Below the pieces are notes generated by a model. The model did not search any database. It had not been told where the DNA came from and saw only the letters and a program-made list of their open reading frames with translations. Position numbers and translations under genes: made by a program. A stretch of DNA of 64,000 nucleotides from Clostridium sp. (GTDB taxonomy: Bacteria; Bacillota_I; Bacilli_A; Acholeplasmatales; Anaeroplasmataceae), in the NCBI GenBank assembly GCA_022010015.1, contig CP091735.1, forward strand, positions 1,178,001-1,242,000, in the 5' to 3' direction. Positions 45,306-55,721 of the stretch are shown piece after piece; position 1 is the stretch's first letter; each line of letters opens with the position of its first letter.

Positions 45306-46141
45306 AATAATTGTTGCGGCAACGCAAATGAAAATATCATGGAATATAGAAGAAAATATTAATAAAGCTAAGAATATGGTAAGAGCTTGTGCTAGTAAAG
45401 GGTGCAAAAAAATAATTTTATTACAAGAATTATTTAAAAACTCCATATTTTTTTGTCAAATTGAAAATTATGAGTATTTTAAGCTAGCTGAAGAAGCAAA
45501 AAAATTCAAGCTTTATAAAAGAGTTTCAAGCTCTTGCGAAGGAACTTAATGTCGTAATTCCTTTGAGCTTTTTTGAGCGTCAGGGTAATTGCTATTACAA
45601 TAGCCTAGCAATGATTGATGCTACTGGTGAAGTACTTGGAATATATCGTAAGACACATATTCCAACAGGAACCTGTTATGAGGAAAAATTTTATTTTACT
45701 CCTGGTGATACAGGCTTCAAGGTATTTAAGACTAAGTATCTAACAATTGGCGTAGGGATATGCTGGGACCAATGGTTTTGTGAAACAGCTAGATGTATGA
45801 CATTAATGGGAGCCGAGCTTTTAATGTTCCCAACAGCAATTGGTAGTGAACCGATTTTACCAAGAGATAGTAAGACTCATTGGCAAAATGTGATGTGTGG
45901 ACATGCAGCAAGTAATATTATTCCTGTTGTTGCTTCAAATCGTGTTGGTGAAGAAAAAGAGGTTAATTCTACAATGACCTTCTATGGCTCTTCATTTATT
46001 TGTGATGAAGAGGGAACTAAGGTATGCGAGCTTGACAGAACAAGCGATGGATTTTTGACATATGAATTTGATTTTGATGCAATAAATCAAAAAAGAAGAG
46101 AATGGGGCATATTTAGAGATAGGCGTCCAGAATTTTTATAA
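45298..46141 (+). CDS. aguB: N-carbamoylputrescine amidase (frameshifted 5' third)
   Basis: Nitrilase-superfamily enzyme giving putrescine, CO2 and ammonia. Catalytic triad: Glu in ILLQELF, Lys in YRKTHIPTG and Cys in GVGICWDQWFCE. Family markers are PTAIGSEP, HWQNVMCGHAASN, NRVG and the C-terminal RREWGIFRDRRPEF. About 281 residues. Slips near 45445 and 45503. It completes the arginine-agmatine-putrescine route together with the two genes before it and is the last gene of the operon. Confidence 0.96.
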
Positions 46142-46205
46142 AGATATTTTTAAAAATGGATGCTTCTAGTAAATAAAAAAATAATAATGAAAATGCATTC
46201 ATAAA

Positions 46206-46234
46206 TTGCAATATTTATTTAAATGTAATATAAT
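46206..46234 (+). promoter_or_regulatory. Promoter of the cation/proton antiporter
   Basis: TTGCAA (46206-46211), 17-base spacer, TATAAT (46229-46234). Confidence 0.75.
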
Positions 46235-46271
46235 AAATAATGTTGAGTTTTTAAAAGAAAGAAGAATTAAT

Positions 46272-47461
46272 ATGGAATATTATTTGTTATTATTGCCATT
46301 GGCAATGATTTTATTGTTGTCTAAGCTTTTAGGTATTGGAGCTAGACATATTGGTGTTCCTCAGGTTGTTGGTATGCTTTTTGGCTGGTGTTTTATTAGG
46401 ATTAATAAAATATATTCCTGGTCAAACAATCTTTACTGAGAATACTATGAAGGGTATTGATGTCTTAGCTGAAATTGGTGTTATTTTAATTATGTTTTCT
46501 GCAGGCCTTGAAACTGATGTAAAGCAAATTAAGGCTACGGGAGTTGCTTCACTTATTATTACCTCACTTGGTGTAATCATACCAATGGTTTTAGGATTTG
46601 TTGTAGCTGGCTTATTCTTTGGCTTTGATAGTGCTCACCTACATTCTAATATTTTCTATGGTGTAATATTAACTGCAACATCTGTTAGTGTTACTGTTGC
46701 AACCCTTAAGGAACTAGGAAAGCTTAATTCTAAAGCAGGCACTGCAATAATTTCTGCTGCAATTCTTGATGATATTATAGGTGTAATCATCTTATCAGTT
46801 GTTTTGGGATTATCTACTAATACGGGAACTAATGTTTGGATGGTATTATTAAAGACTGTTTTATTCTTTGTGTTTACCTTTGGTGTTGGTTTTGTTGTTA
46901 GATACATTTTTAAATGGCTTGAAAATCATTATGAGCATCATCGTCGTTTACCTATTTTTGGTATATGTCTTGCTTTCTTTTATGCCTATGCTGCTGAAAA
47001 GTGGTTTGGTATTGCTGATATAACAGGTGCTTATGTAGCAGGTATGGTTCTTTGTGGTGATAAGACCAGTGAATATATTGAAAGAAGAACAGACATAACA
47101 TCATATATGATTTTTTTACTCCTATTTTCTTTGCAAAAAAATTGGTTTTAAATGTTGATTTTTGCGGGATTAGATTTAAAAAAACAGTTGGTTTTTGGAT
47201 TATCTTTTTGTTCTTGCTGGTATTTTAGGAAAGATTATTGGCTGCGGCTTTGGTGCTAAAATTTCAAGATTTGACTGGAAGGATTCGTTTAGATGTGGTA
47301 TTGGTATGATGTGTCGAGCTGAGGTTTGCCTAATTTGTGCAGGATTGATAGATGCTTCCATTCAACCATTCTTACTAATTTTAATTGTTTTCACATCATT
47401 TGTTACACCATTATTATTAAAATGGAGCTATAAAAAGGAACAAATTGAATTAGTGTCATAG
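46272..47461 (+). CDS. CPA2-type cation/proton antiporter (NapA-like, frameshifted)
   Basis: A polytopic membrane protein of about 396 residues with 12-13 helices: KLLGIGARHIGVPQVVG, then GVILIMFSAGLETDV, GVILTATSVSVTVATLKELG, and the paired acidic motif AAILDDIIGVIIL that binds the ion (two Asp, electrogenic type). ADITGAYVAGMVLCG and GMMCRAEVCLICA follow near the C-terminus. No C-terminal TrkA domain is present. Slips near 46383, 47118, 47135 and 47205. It resembles Na+(K+)/H+ antiporters that keep internal pH and sodium. Confidence 0.9.
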
Positions 47462-47489
47462 AAAAAAAGACTTGCAAAAGTCTTTTTTT
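47462..47489 (+). terminator. Antiporter terminator
   Basis: AAAGACTT (47466-47473), loop GCAA, AAGTCTTT (47478-47485), then Ts. Directly after the stop codon. Confidence 0.9.
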
Positions 47490-47490
47490 C

Positions 47491-47519
47491 TTGCAAAAGT
47501 GACATTTTTTTGCTATAAT
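47491..47519 (+). promoter_or_regulatory. Promoter of the GGDEF gene
   Basis: TTGCAA (47491-47496), 17-base spacer, TATAAT (47514-47519); AGGATG and an ATG at 47563 follow. Confidence 0.75.
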
Positions 47520-47562
47520 TATAGCGTAAAAAAACGTTTTTCAGTTTTTAGGATGTGATACA

Positions 47563-49262
47563 ATGTATAGATATGATTTTGCCCAAGTCTTAGTCGATGA
47601 TCAGTTAAACATTATAAATGCTAATTCTTTTTTTATATTATTTAACTAATGATTCTAGAATAAAAAAATTTAATGCAATGCTTTTCTAGTGAAGATTGTA
47701 AGGAAATTTTAAACTTGATTTCTAAACAAAATGGTCAAATTCTAGCTACTATTAGTGTACACTTTCACACAAAAGTGATTGTAGAATTTTTATAAAAAAA
47801 GCAATGATTTAACTGAAATATTAATATATGATGCTTTAAAAATTACCTGAAGCATTATTTAAGTCCGAAAAGAAAGTTAAATGCCTATAGTTGTATTTTT
47901 AAGCAATTTTTGAAATTGAATATTTCTTGTATAATCCTGAGGATAATATGATTAAATATTATAATCTGACAGGATTACATGTTGATTTAAGTCACAATCA
48001 GTTTATTAATTATATTAAAAAAAGAAAAAAAATATTCAAATTAAGGATGAAGCTGATTTTTCAAAAATTATTTAAATAATTGTAAGGAAAGAAGAATATT
48101 TACCGCTAATAATACCGATAGGGAGATAAAGATTATGGTTTCTCCTTTTTTTATAGTGCGTATGACAAAGAAATTGTCATTGGTGTTTTTTTATATAATC
48201 ATTTAAGTGATGCCATTGTAAATGAAAAAGATGATAGATGATGATTTAGATGGTCTTACTAAGCTAAAGAATAAAACATATATGGAGAAATATTTAAATA
48301 ATCGTGTTGATATATGTAAAAATCATACTACTTTAATGATTTTAGATATTGATTATTTTAAAGATATTAATGATAGCTATGGTCATAAATATGGAGATGA
48401 GATTTTATGTAAGGTAGCTAGAATTATTGAAAGAACTGTTGGCTATAATGGAATGGCTGGACGCTTTGGTGGCGATGAATTCTTAATTGTTTTAAATACG
48501 ATTGATACTGATGAAGTAAAAAATATTGCTAGAAATGTTAGAATGGGAGTTCAGTGGATTACAGCTGGTAGTAAAAATGAAAGAATAATAACCTGTTCAA
48601 TTGGTATAGCTAGATTTCCAAATGATATTAGAAATTCTATAGATTTATTTAAGCTTGCAGACAAATGTTTATACATTGCTAAAAATAAGGGAAAGAACCG
48701 TTATATAATATATACACCTGAAATACATGGCAATTTATTAAATGAAAAAAAGAATTTATTCAGAGGAACAAACCCAAGAAAATGTATTAACGGATGATAA
48801 TTTTTGATATAATTGATCAATGTTATTCTGAAAATGTAGAGATTGAGGACATTTTTAAAGAAATTGTTTGATATAGGTAAATTTGGTCGAGCTTTAGTTT
48901 ATATAGACAATTTTTTTCTAAACCACGTTATGCCTATGGTGATTTAAGCGGGAATTTAGATGGAAATTATATGATTGATGATGATTATAAAGAATTATTT
49001 GCTAAAAAAAGGACTATTTTTAGTGTGGACAATACATCATCACTGCTTACTACGTATAAAAAAATCAAGTGATTATATTTACAAATAATAATATAAAAAG
49101 CCTTTTTTTCAATACATTTTTTTAAGGATGAGCAAGGAAATGTTATTGGGGCAATTTCTTTAGAAAATTTATATAAACCGAGAACATTCAAAACTGAAGA
49201 GCTTTTTCTGCTATATTCTAATTTGTAGACTGATTGCTAAAAAAATCTTAAAAAAAGAATAA
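47563..49262 (+). CDS. GGDEF-domain protein with flanking sensory-like regions (frameshifted)
   Basis: The middle is a GGDEF diguanylate cyclase domain: DDDLDGLTKLKNKTYMEKYL, LMILDIDYFKDINDSYGHKYGDE and the active-site loop RFGGDEFLIVL, with ITCSIGIARFPND and LADKCLYIAKNKGKNRY. The inhibitory RxxD site is absent (MAGRFGGDEF is preceded by GYNG). The N-terminal 210 residues (MYRYDFAQVLVDDQLNIINAN, typical PAS start) look PAS-like, and the C-terminal 150 (..IGKFGRALVYIDN..., GNVIGAISLENLYKPR) resemble a GAF domain. No TM helices: a soluble protein. At least 15 slips, mainly 47625-48210 and 48745-49250. Treating all as one gene is an inference from the lack of start sites in between. Confidence 0.8.
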
Positions 49263-49275
49263 GAAGATATAAAAA

Positions 49276-49302
49276 AATGAACTTTAGGGTTCATTTTTTT
49301 AT
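49276..49302 (+). terminator. GGDEF gene terminator
   Basis: AATGAAC (49276-49282), loop TTTAGG, GTTCATT (49289-49295), then Ts. The corrected stop of the GGDEF gene lies just before it, and the next minus-strand gene ends at 49396. Confidence 0.85.
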
Positions 49303-49395
49303 GAAACAAATTTAGTATTATTAGCGGTTATAATAATAAAGATTTGTTACTATAAAGCCTAGTGTTTGACTAGACTTTAATGCTCTATTAAGATA

Positions 49396-51451
49396 TTAAA
49401 TCATTAGACTCACAACTGTTTTTTTAAGTAATGTTAAGCCAAATAAGGTGAGAATTAAATTATTATCTTTATTATATTCAAGAATGTCAAATTTAATACA
49501 GGTTTGAATAATGGCATTTATATAGCTTTTTCTTTTTCCCTTTTTTAAGACAGCATATGATTTTTAAATTCTTCAAATCATCGTTTACATTTTTTTCCTG
49601 CTAAATAATTTTTTTAATTTCCTCAAGACTATATTCGCCTTTTAAGACTATATAGGTCATTAAGAATAGAAGCAATAAGTGAAAATGTCATATTATCGAT
49701 TAATTCATTAATGGTATCTTTATATAACTTGTAGCAAGGCTTTAAAATGTCGTCAGAATAAACAAGCTTATACAATGAAACCAAAATGATAGCACTGTCA
49801 ATGGTAGCCAATTTTGAATTCTCAAAATCGCTAAAATCTTGCATATCAATTTTTTGCATTGAATATTTTAAGTCCATATATTCAGATAAGAAGCCTAAAA
49901 CATAGGGGTTAACAAGTGTCATTTGTCCAACAATTTCCTTTAAAGCAGGAGAATTATGTTTAGAGGCATTAATTAAATCAAATAATAATAAAGCATCGTT
50001 ACTAAGACTATACGTGAAGTTTCTATTTAAATAGCGAAGAAGTCCTTGATCTTCAATTTTTTTAAAGCATAAAGCATTGAGATAACGAATAATGATTTTG
50101 AGGAATCTTTGAAATCCTTTATTGTGCTTCTAATTGTACTAATTGCTAAATCATTATTGTCTTTAATAATAGAATAGGTGATAACACGGTCGCATATTCT
50201 ATTATAAGCTGCCGCATAATAACTAAAAAAATTGTATCATCTTCATGATAGAATACATTAACATCAATTTTGTTAAAATGAATAAAAGCGTAAATTCTTT
50301 TTATAAATGGTATATGATTTTTTTCTAAAGGAAAATCATCATTATAGCAGGTTACTATGTCAGCATCAAAGAATTTGGAAAAGGCATTTTTGGTTTTTTC
50401 AAGTAAGAAGGCTTGATTATCAGGCTCATCAAGAGCTTCTGTAAAAATATCACTTGCTGTTTTAAATTCAAAAAGCAGTCTTATCTTGATCCTCATCAAA
50501 CAAAGCCTTTAAAACCTCATGTCCCATTGGTGTTAGTTCAATAATGGCATCGTCTTCAATAAAGTCCCTTTCCATTAATGATTCAACTGCTTTTTTGATT
50601 GTAGTATCATTTAACATAGTGATTTGATGCTGCATTTCATCAGAAAAAAAGGATAATATTGTCTAAATTCTTTAATAAAATTTAGTAGCTTCCTAACAGT
50701 TATATTATTTCTTAAAATTGATGCGAAACCAATACAAATTAAAACCGCTTTTTTTCAGTTTGGTTAACAAGAGAAGAATAATTAATGTTATCTTTTGCTA
50801 AAAGTAATTGCTTCAGCAAAGCCTTCATAATCATTAACGATATTTTTTTATTAAAGAGAGAATTGCATTAGCTCTTAGTTCATAGATTCTTGCCTTTTTA
50901 GAATCTAAATAAATATTTAAGAAGGCTTTAAGTGAGGAATCCTTCATTTCAATAATGGCATCTAGTAAAAAAAATGATTTTTCTATAGAAATATTTAAAA
51001 TTGTTTGTTCATTTATATTTTTTTGTTAGCTTTATAATCCTGATATAAGCTAGCAACTATACCAAATTCATTAAAATCATTGATTGAATAATCTTTATTT
51101 AAGGCATTATTTAAAAAAATAAATAATTGTCTCAAAAATCAAAAATGAGGCCCTTTAATTTTTATTGTTAAAAAAATCTAAGAAGCTAATAGCTTCACTA
51201 AATTGTTTTAAATTAATTAGATGATATAGCTTTTATGATAAAGGCATCAAAATTTCCTTCTAAAAATCATTTCATTAGCAATACTTAAGGTTTTTTTCGA
51301 CATATGAATCGTCATATAATGATAAAAGAAGAATAGCTTCTTTATTATTAGGATCAATTTTTTAGTACCTCAGGAATGTTTTTTTGAACGGTTGCTTTTA
51401 GTTTTTAGCATTTTTAGCTAATCGTAAAAAAATTTTTTTTATATCTTGCAA
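49396..51451 (-). CDS. Large protein of about 685 aa, unknown, TPR-like N-terminus and winged-helix-like segments (frameshifted)
   Basis: Fills 2.06 kb on the minus strand with at least 20 slips, and the pieces join without other start sites. The N-terminus is helical, with a TPR-like stretch (IDPNNKEAILLLSLYDDSYVEK, then SIANEMIF). The centre has IKKAVESLMERDFIEDDAIIELTPMGHEVLKAL, which looks like a winged-helix DNA-binding unit; a similar pattern, INAIIQTCIKFDILEYN..LILTLFGLTLLKK, ends the protein. A long alpha-helical domain lies between. The start is probably TTG at 51451 after AGAAGTGGATG. No homologue recognised. It lies alone between a GGDEF gene and an ABC-F gene. Confidence 0.55.
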
Positions 51452-51531
51452 AATAACACATCCACTTCTTTAGTCTATTATATCAAATATATACAAAAAA
51501 ATTGTAGAAAAATAAATTTATTGTTTTTGTA

Positions 51532-51540
51532 TGATATAAT
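51532..51540 (+). promoter_or_regulatory. Extended -10 promoter of the ABC-F gene
   Basis: TGATATAAT: TG extension and consensus TATAAT at 51535-51540, 24 bases before the ATG at 51564. No clear -35. Confidence 0.5.
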
Positions 51541-51563
51541 TATTAAGAAATGGAGTGTTAATT

Positions 51564-53324
51564 ATGGTAATAACCTTTAATCAAGTGTCTTTTTTATACT
51601 GATAAGCCAATTTTTAGATAATGTATCATTTAGTATAACCGATAGTGATAAGCTGGGTGTTGTCGGAAATAATGGCTGTGGAAAATCAACACTTTTTAAA
51701 ATTAATTTTAAATGAAGAAAAGCCAAAGGCTGGTAAAATAAATATTTCTGGTAATTTGAAAATTTCTTATTTGGAGCAAGAAACCCAAATTTTTTTAAAT
51801 AATATTTCTATTTTTTTGAAGCTGTCAAGAGAAATTCAACTAGTAATTATGAAATACCTGATTTTGAAATAGCTACAGTTTTGAATAAATTGAAGCTTTT
51901 TTGATCATAACATGCTTACAACAAATTTATCTGGTGGCGAAAGAAAAAAAGAGTTGCCTTAGCTTGCGCATTATTAAGAGAATGTGATATTTTAATGCTA
52001 GATGAGCCAACCAATCATTTAGACCAAGAAATGATTATTTGGCTTGAAAACTATTTAAAAAAATGGAAAAAGGGTTTAATTATGGTAACTCATGATCGTT
52101 ATTTTTTAGAGCGTGTATGTCAAAAAATGTTAGAGATTGATTTTGCTAGAGTATACTTATACGAGGCAAATTATGAAAAATATTTAGAACTAAGAGCGCA
52201 AAGAATTGAACGTGAGCTTCATGAGGAGCAAAAACATAAATCATTGTATAAACATGAGTTAATGTGGATTAGACGTGGTGTAGAGGCTAGAAGAACTAAA
52301 AAGTAAAAAGTAGAGTTGAAAGATTTGAAGAATTAGCTAAGAAGAAATTTCAAACTCGTAAAGAGTTTAGCTTTAGTTCTTTAAAAAAACCTATTTAGGT
52401 AAGAAGTTAATCACTATTCATAATGGAAAAAAAGCTTATGGTGATAAAGTATTATTTACAAATTTTTAAATTTTGAGCTAAATAGGTATGATAGAATTGG
52501 TGTGGTCGGAAATAATGGCTGTGGAAAAATCAACATTATTTAAAAATATTAATGGGTGAGGAGCAATTAATAGAAGGAACACTTGATATTGGTGAAACTC
52601 TTAAAATTGGTTATATGTCTCAGCATCTAGAAATTACTAATGAAAATATTACAGTATTAAAAATATATTGAAGAGGTTTCAAATAATATTGATTCTATTG
52701 ATGGTACAATTAATGCTAAGGAATTATTAGAAAACTTCTTATTTGAGGATGAAAAGATTTATGGCTATGTTAAATTACTTAGTGGTGGTGAAAAAAAGAA
52801 GATTACAATTTATTAGAGTAATTATGCAAAAATCCTAATGTTTTAATCCTTGATGAGCCAACAAATGATTTGGATTTACAAACGCTTGAGATATTAGAGA
52901 ATTATTTAGATGAATTTTTTTAGGACCTGTAATTGTTGTATCCCATGATCGTTATTTTTTTAGATAAGGTATGTGATTCTCTTTTAGTTTTTTTGAGAAT
53001 TTAGAAATTCACCAATATTTATTAAAATATAGTGATTTTTATTAATCAAGAAAAAGGTGAAAGCTGAAAGTACTAAAAAGGAAAATAATCGACCAAAAAG
53101 GAGGATTACTTCAACAATTAGAAATGAATATAATTCTTTAATGCAGGAAATGGAAAAAAATTGAGATGGAAATTTCTGCAATCGAGGTAGAAATTAAAAA
53201 ACAAGCTTCTTCCTATATGACGCTTATGGATTTAACTAAAAAGGAAGAGGAATTAAAGGCTGATTTAGATAAGAAAATGAACCGTTATTTAGAACTTGAT
53301 GAATTTATTAATAAGGAGGAATAA
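51564..53324 (+). CDS. ABC-F family ATPase (frameshifted)
   Basis: Two ATP-binding cassettes without membrane segments, acting on the ribosome. Cassette 1: Walker A GNNGCGKSTL, signature LSGGERKR, Walker B ILMLDEPTNHLD, H-loop VTHDRYFLE. Cassette 2: GNNGCGKSTLFK, LSGGEKRRL, LILDEPTNDLD and VSHDRYFL. A linker (RGVEARRTKK...RVERFEELAKKKFQTRKEF) and a Lys-rich coiled-coil C-terminal arm (MEKIEMEISAIEVEIKKQ) complete an ABC-F protein of about 590 residues. Slips throughout, near 51590, 51610, 51680, 51715, 51800, 51895, 51940, 52300, 52385, 52465, 52525, 52670, 52795, 52925, 52990 and later. Whether it gives antibiotic resistance or is a housekeeping translation factor (Uup/YdiF-like) is unclear. 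Confidence 0.92.
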
Positions 53325-53329
53325 TTAAT

Positions 53330-53870
53330 ATGGATATGCAAGAGAAGAAAATCAGTGGTGAGGTTATTTATAAAGGACGTGTTGTAACGCTTGTTCGTGA
53401 TAAGGTATTATGTCCAAATGGCGAGGAATCATATCGCGAGGTTGTTAAGCATAATGGTGGTGCGTGTATTTTAGGTGTTACAAAGGATAATAAAATATTT
53501 TTAGAAAGACAATATCGTTATGCCTATGATGAGGTTTTATATGAACTTCCAGCAGGTAAACTTGAACCAAATGAGGAACCTTTAAATGCCGCTATTCGCG
53601 AATTTGAAGAGGAAACAGGCTATAAGGCATTAAAAATGGAGCTTTTAGGTATTGATTATCCAACATGTGGCTATAGCAATGAAAGACTTTATTTATTTTT
53701 ATACTAATGATTTTTGTAAAGACTAAAACTAATTTTTGATTCTGATGAGGTTATTGAACTTGAGCTAGTTGATTTAAAATGATGCTTTAACTATGATTAA
53801 GGAAGGAAAAAAATTAAGGATGGTAAAAACCATTAATGCAATTATGCTTTATCTTTTTAAAGGAGAATAA
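53330..53870 (+). CDS. NUDIX hydrolase, ADP-ribose pyrophosphatase-like (frameshifted)
   Basis: Starts MDMQEKKISGEVIYKGRVV five bases after the ABC-F stop. The NUDIX box GKLEPNEEPLNAAIREFEEE continues TGY and keeps all catalytic Glu and Arg residues; LPAGKLEP and the preceding RQYRYA, typical of NudF/YqkG, point to ADP-ribose. About 178 residues. Slips near 53697, 53733 and 53812. Probably co-transcribed with the ABC-F gene. Confidence 0.9.
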
Positions 53871-53903
53871 GATTTCTTTATAATTTTTGCGCGATTTTTT
53901 TCC

Positions 53904-53933
53904 TTGATTTATAAATCTTTTTACACTTATAAT
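53904..53933 (+). promoter_or_regulatory. Promoter of the second MATE gene
   Basis: TTGATT (53904-53909), 18-base spacer, TATAAT (53928-53933). Confidence 0.55.
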
Positions 53934-53947
53934 GAGGTTAATAGGAT

Positions 53948-55548
53948 GTGTTATATGTGGGTAAGACTTTAAATTTGCAATTTAAAGAGGAAGAAAAAAG
54001 AATTAATGAAAAATATAAAGAGGATAGCAAGAATTTAGGTAAAAAGAAGCAAAAAGAATTAAAGCAATTAATACATCTAAGCTTAGGAGAAAGAAAAATC
54101 TTAACTGGGGATTTAATTAGAGTTTCTATAATGATTTGCTTTCCTATTGCTTTATATGGATTGTTTAATTCCTTATATGGACTTTTTAGATTCAATTATT
54201 TGTTCAGCAATAAGTGCCTCATCAGTTACTACTGTTTCAGCATTATCGCAGGTTAAAAATGCTCTTTCAGCATTTGGAGCGGGAATTGCTGGTGGTGGTG
54301 CTATTATAGTAGCAAGGCATTATGGGGCTGGAAGAATTGAGGAAGCAAAAAAGAACTCAGCTGTTTTATTTTTCAATTATATTAGTTGTTTCTTTAATTA
54401 TTACGTTAATACTTGTACCACTTTCAAGAGTTATTATTAAGCTTGCAAGTATAGAGGATGTATCTAGTGATACAATATTATATTTTAGAATGCAATTAAT
54501 AGAGCTAGCAATTGTCGCCTTAAATACAATGTTTATTGGTTTAGAAAAGGCCAAGGGTAATTCAAAATCAATATTTTTTTCTTAAATATGCTAGTTCTTG
54601 TTGTTAAATTAATACTAACTGTTATTTTTTTGTTTATGGTTTAAGGGTTAAGAGTATTATTTATATTGAGCTAAGCACAATAATTGGTCAATTGGTATTA
54701 TTGATTATTGGTTTATTAATTATGTTTGGTAAGAAAAAAATATTATTAGAATATCAGTTAAGGATTTTTTTCAATCAAATGGAAATATTCAGGACCAATA
54801 CTTGCCTTATCATTACCTATTTTCTTTGGTAAATTTGTGATGTCAATTGGTAAGGTAGCGGTTAATTCACTTTGTGGTTATTTTTACAATAACACAACTG
54901 ATGGCTTAATTGTTGGAGCTCTTGCTGTATCAAATCATTTGAGTGGCTTAGTAACGACGCCAACAAATGCCTTTTGAAGAGGGTGGCTCTACCATTGTTA
55001 GTCAAAATTTAGGAACTAAAAATATTAAAAGAGCTGTTAAATCATTTTGGTGTAATTTATTGCTAGTTAGTATTGTAAGTATAGTAGGCTTTGTTCTTGT
55101 AAGAATTGTTTTCTTGGATAAGCTTGTTGAATTATTTAATTATAATGGTGATCCTAATCTTCAAACTCCAGAGGAAATAGCAAAATCAGCTAAGCTTGTT
55201 AAATATATCAAAGAAGTTTTTAGATATGACTGTATATCAATACTTGTTCTTGGTGTGACATCTGCCATTTTAGGTTTGTTATATGGATTTGGTCAAACCT
55301 ATTTATCTGGTATTTTAAAATTTTTTTCAAGAATTGGAACAAGAATTATTACTTTACTTATATGTCATTATGGCTTTAAAATGGATCATAGAGCTGCAGG
55401 TGTTTCAATGGGTATAAGTAATGCGATTATTCTTTTAATATCAATTGGCTTTTTAGTCTTTTTCTTATTAAAAATCAAACGTTATGGCTATAAGGATATG
55501 AAGCTATCAGATCCCGAGCCAAGCTTTGTAGAATTAGATATTGAATAA
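53948..55548 (+). CDS. MATE family transporter with a charged N-terminal extension (frameshifted)
   Basis: A second MATE exporter, about 533 residues. Unusually it starts with a 50-residue Lys/Glu-rich soluble segment (LQFKEEEKRINEKYKEDSKNL...) before the first TM domain (VSIMICFPIALYGLFNSLYGL). Typical pieces follow: FGAGIAGGGAIIVARHYGAG, LALSLPIFFGKFVMSIGKVAVNS, FEEGGSTIVSQNLGTKN. Breaks near 54187, 54372, 54575, 54625, 54745, 54770 and 54975. GTG at 53948 is the likely start. The substrate is unknown; the extension distinguishes it from the MATE at 23.5-24.9 kb. Confidence 0.88.
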
Positions 55549-55556
55549 TTATTTAG

Positions 55557-55593
55557 AAAGAAGAATTTACATAAAAAAATTCTTCTTTTTTTA
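55557..55593 (+). terminator. Terminator of the second MATE gene
   Basis: AAAGAAGAATT (55557-55567) pairs with AATTCTTCTTT (55578-55588) over 11 bases, followed by Ts. Confidence 0.9.
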
Positions 55594-55605
55594 TAAAAAA
55601 ATGAG

Positions 55606-55634
55606 TTGTAATTTTGAAAAAAATATGCTATACT
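55606..55634 (+). promoter_or_regulatory. Serpin gene promoter
   Basis: TTGTAA (55606-55611), 17-base spacer, TATACT (55629-55634). The serpin start lies about 88 bases downstream with AAGGAGG. Confidence 0.65.
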
Positions 55635-55721
55635 ATAGTAAAGAAAAATGTATTTTTTTGAATTTTTATTCGATAAAATGTAAATATTCAAAATTATATT
55701 TTTACGTTAAGGAGGATTAGT

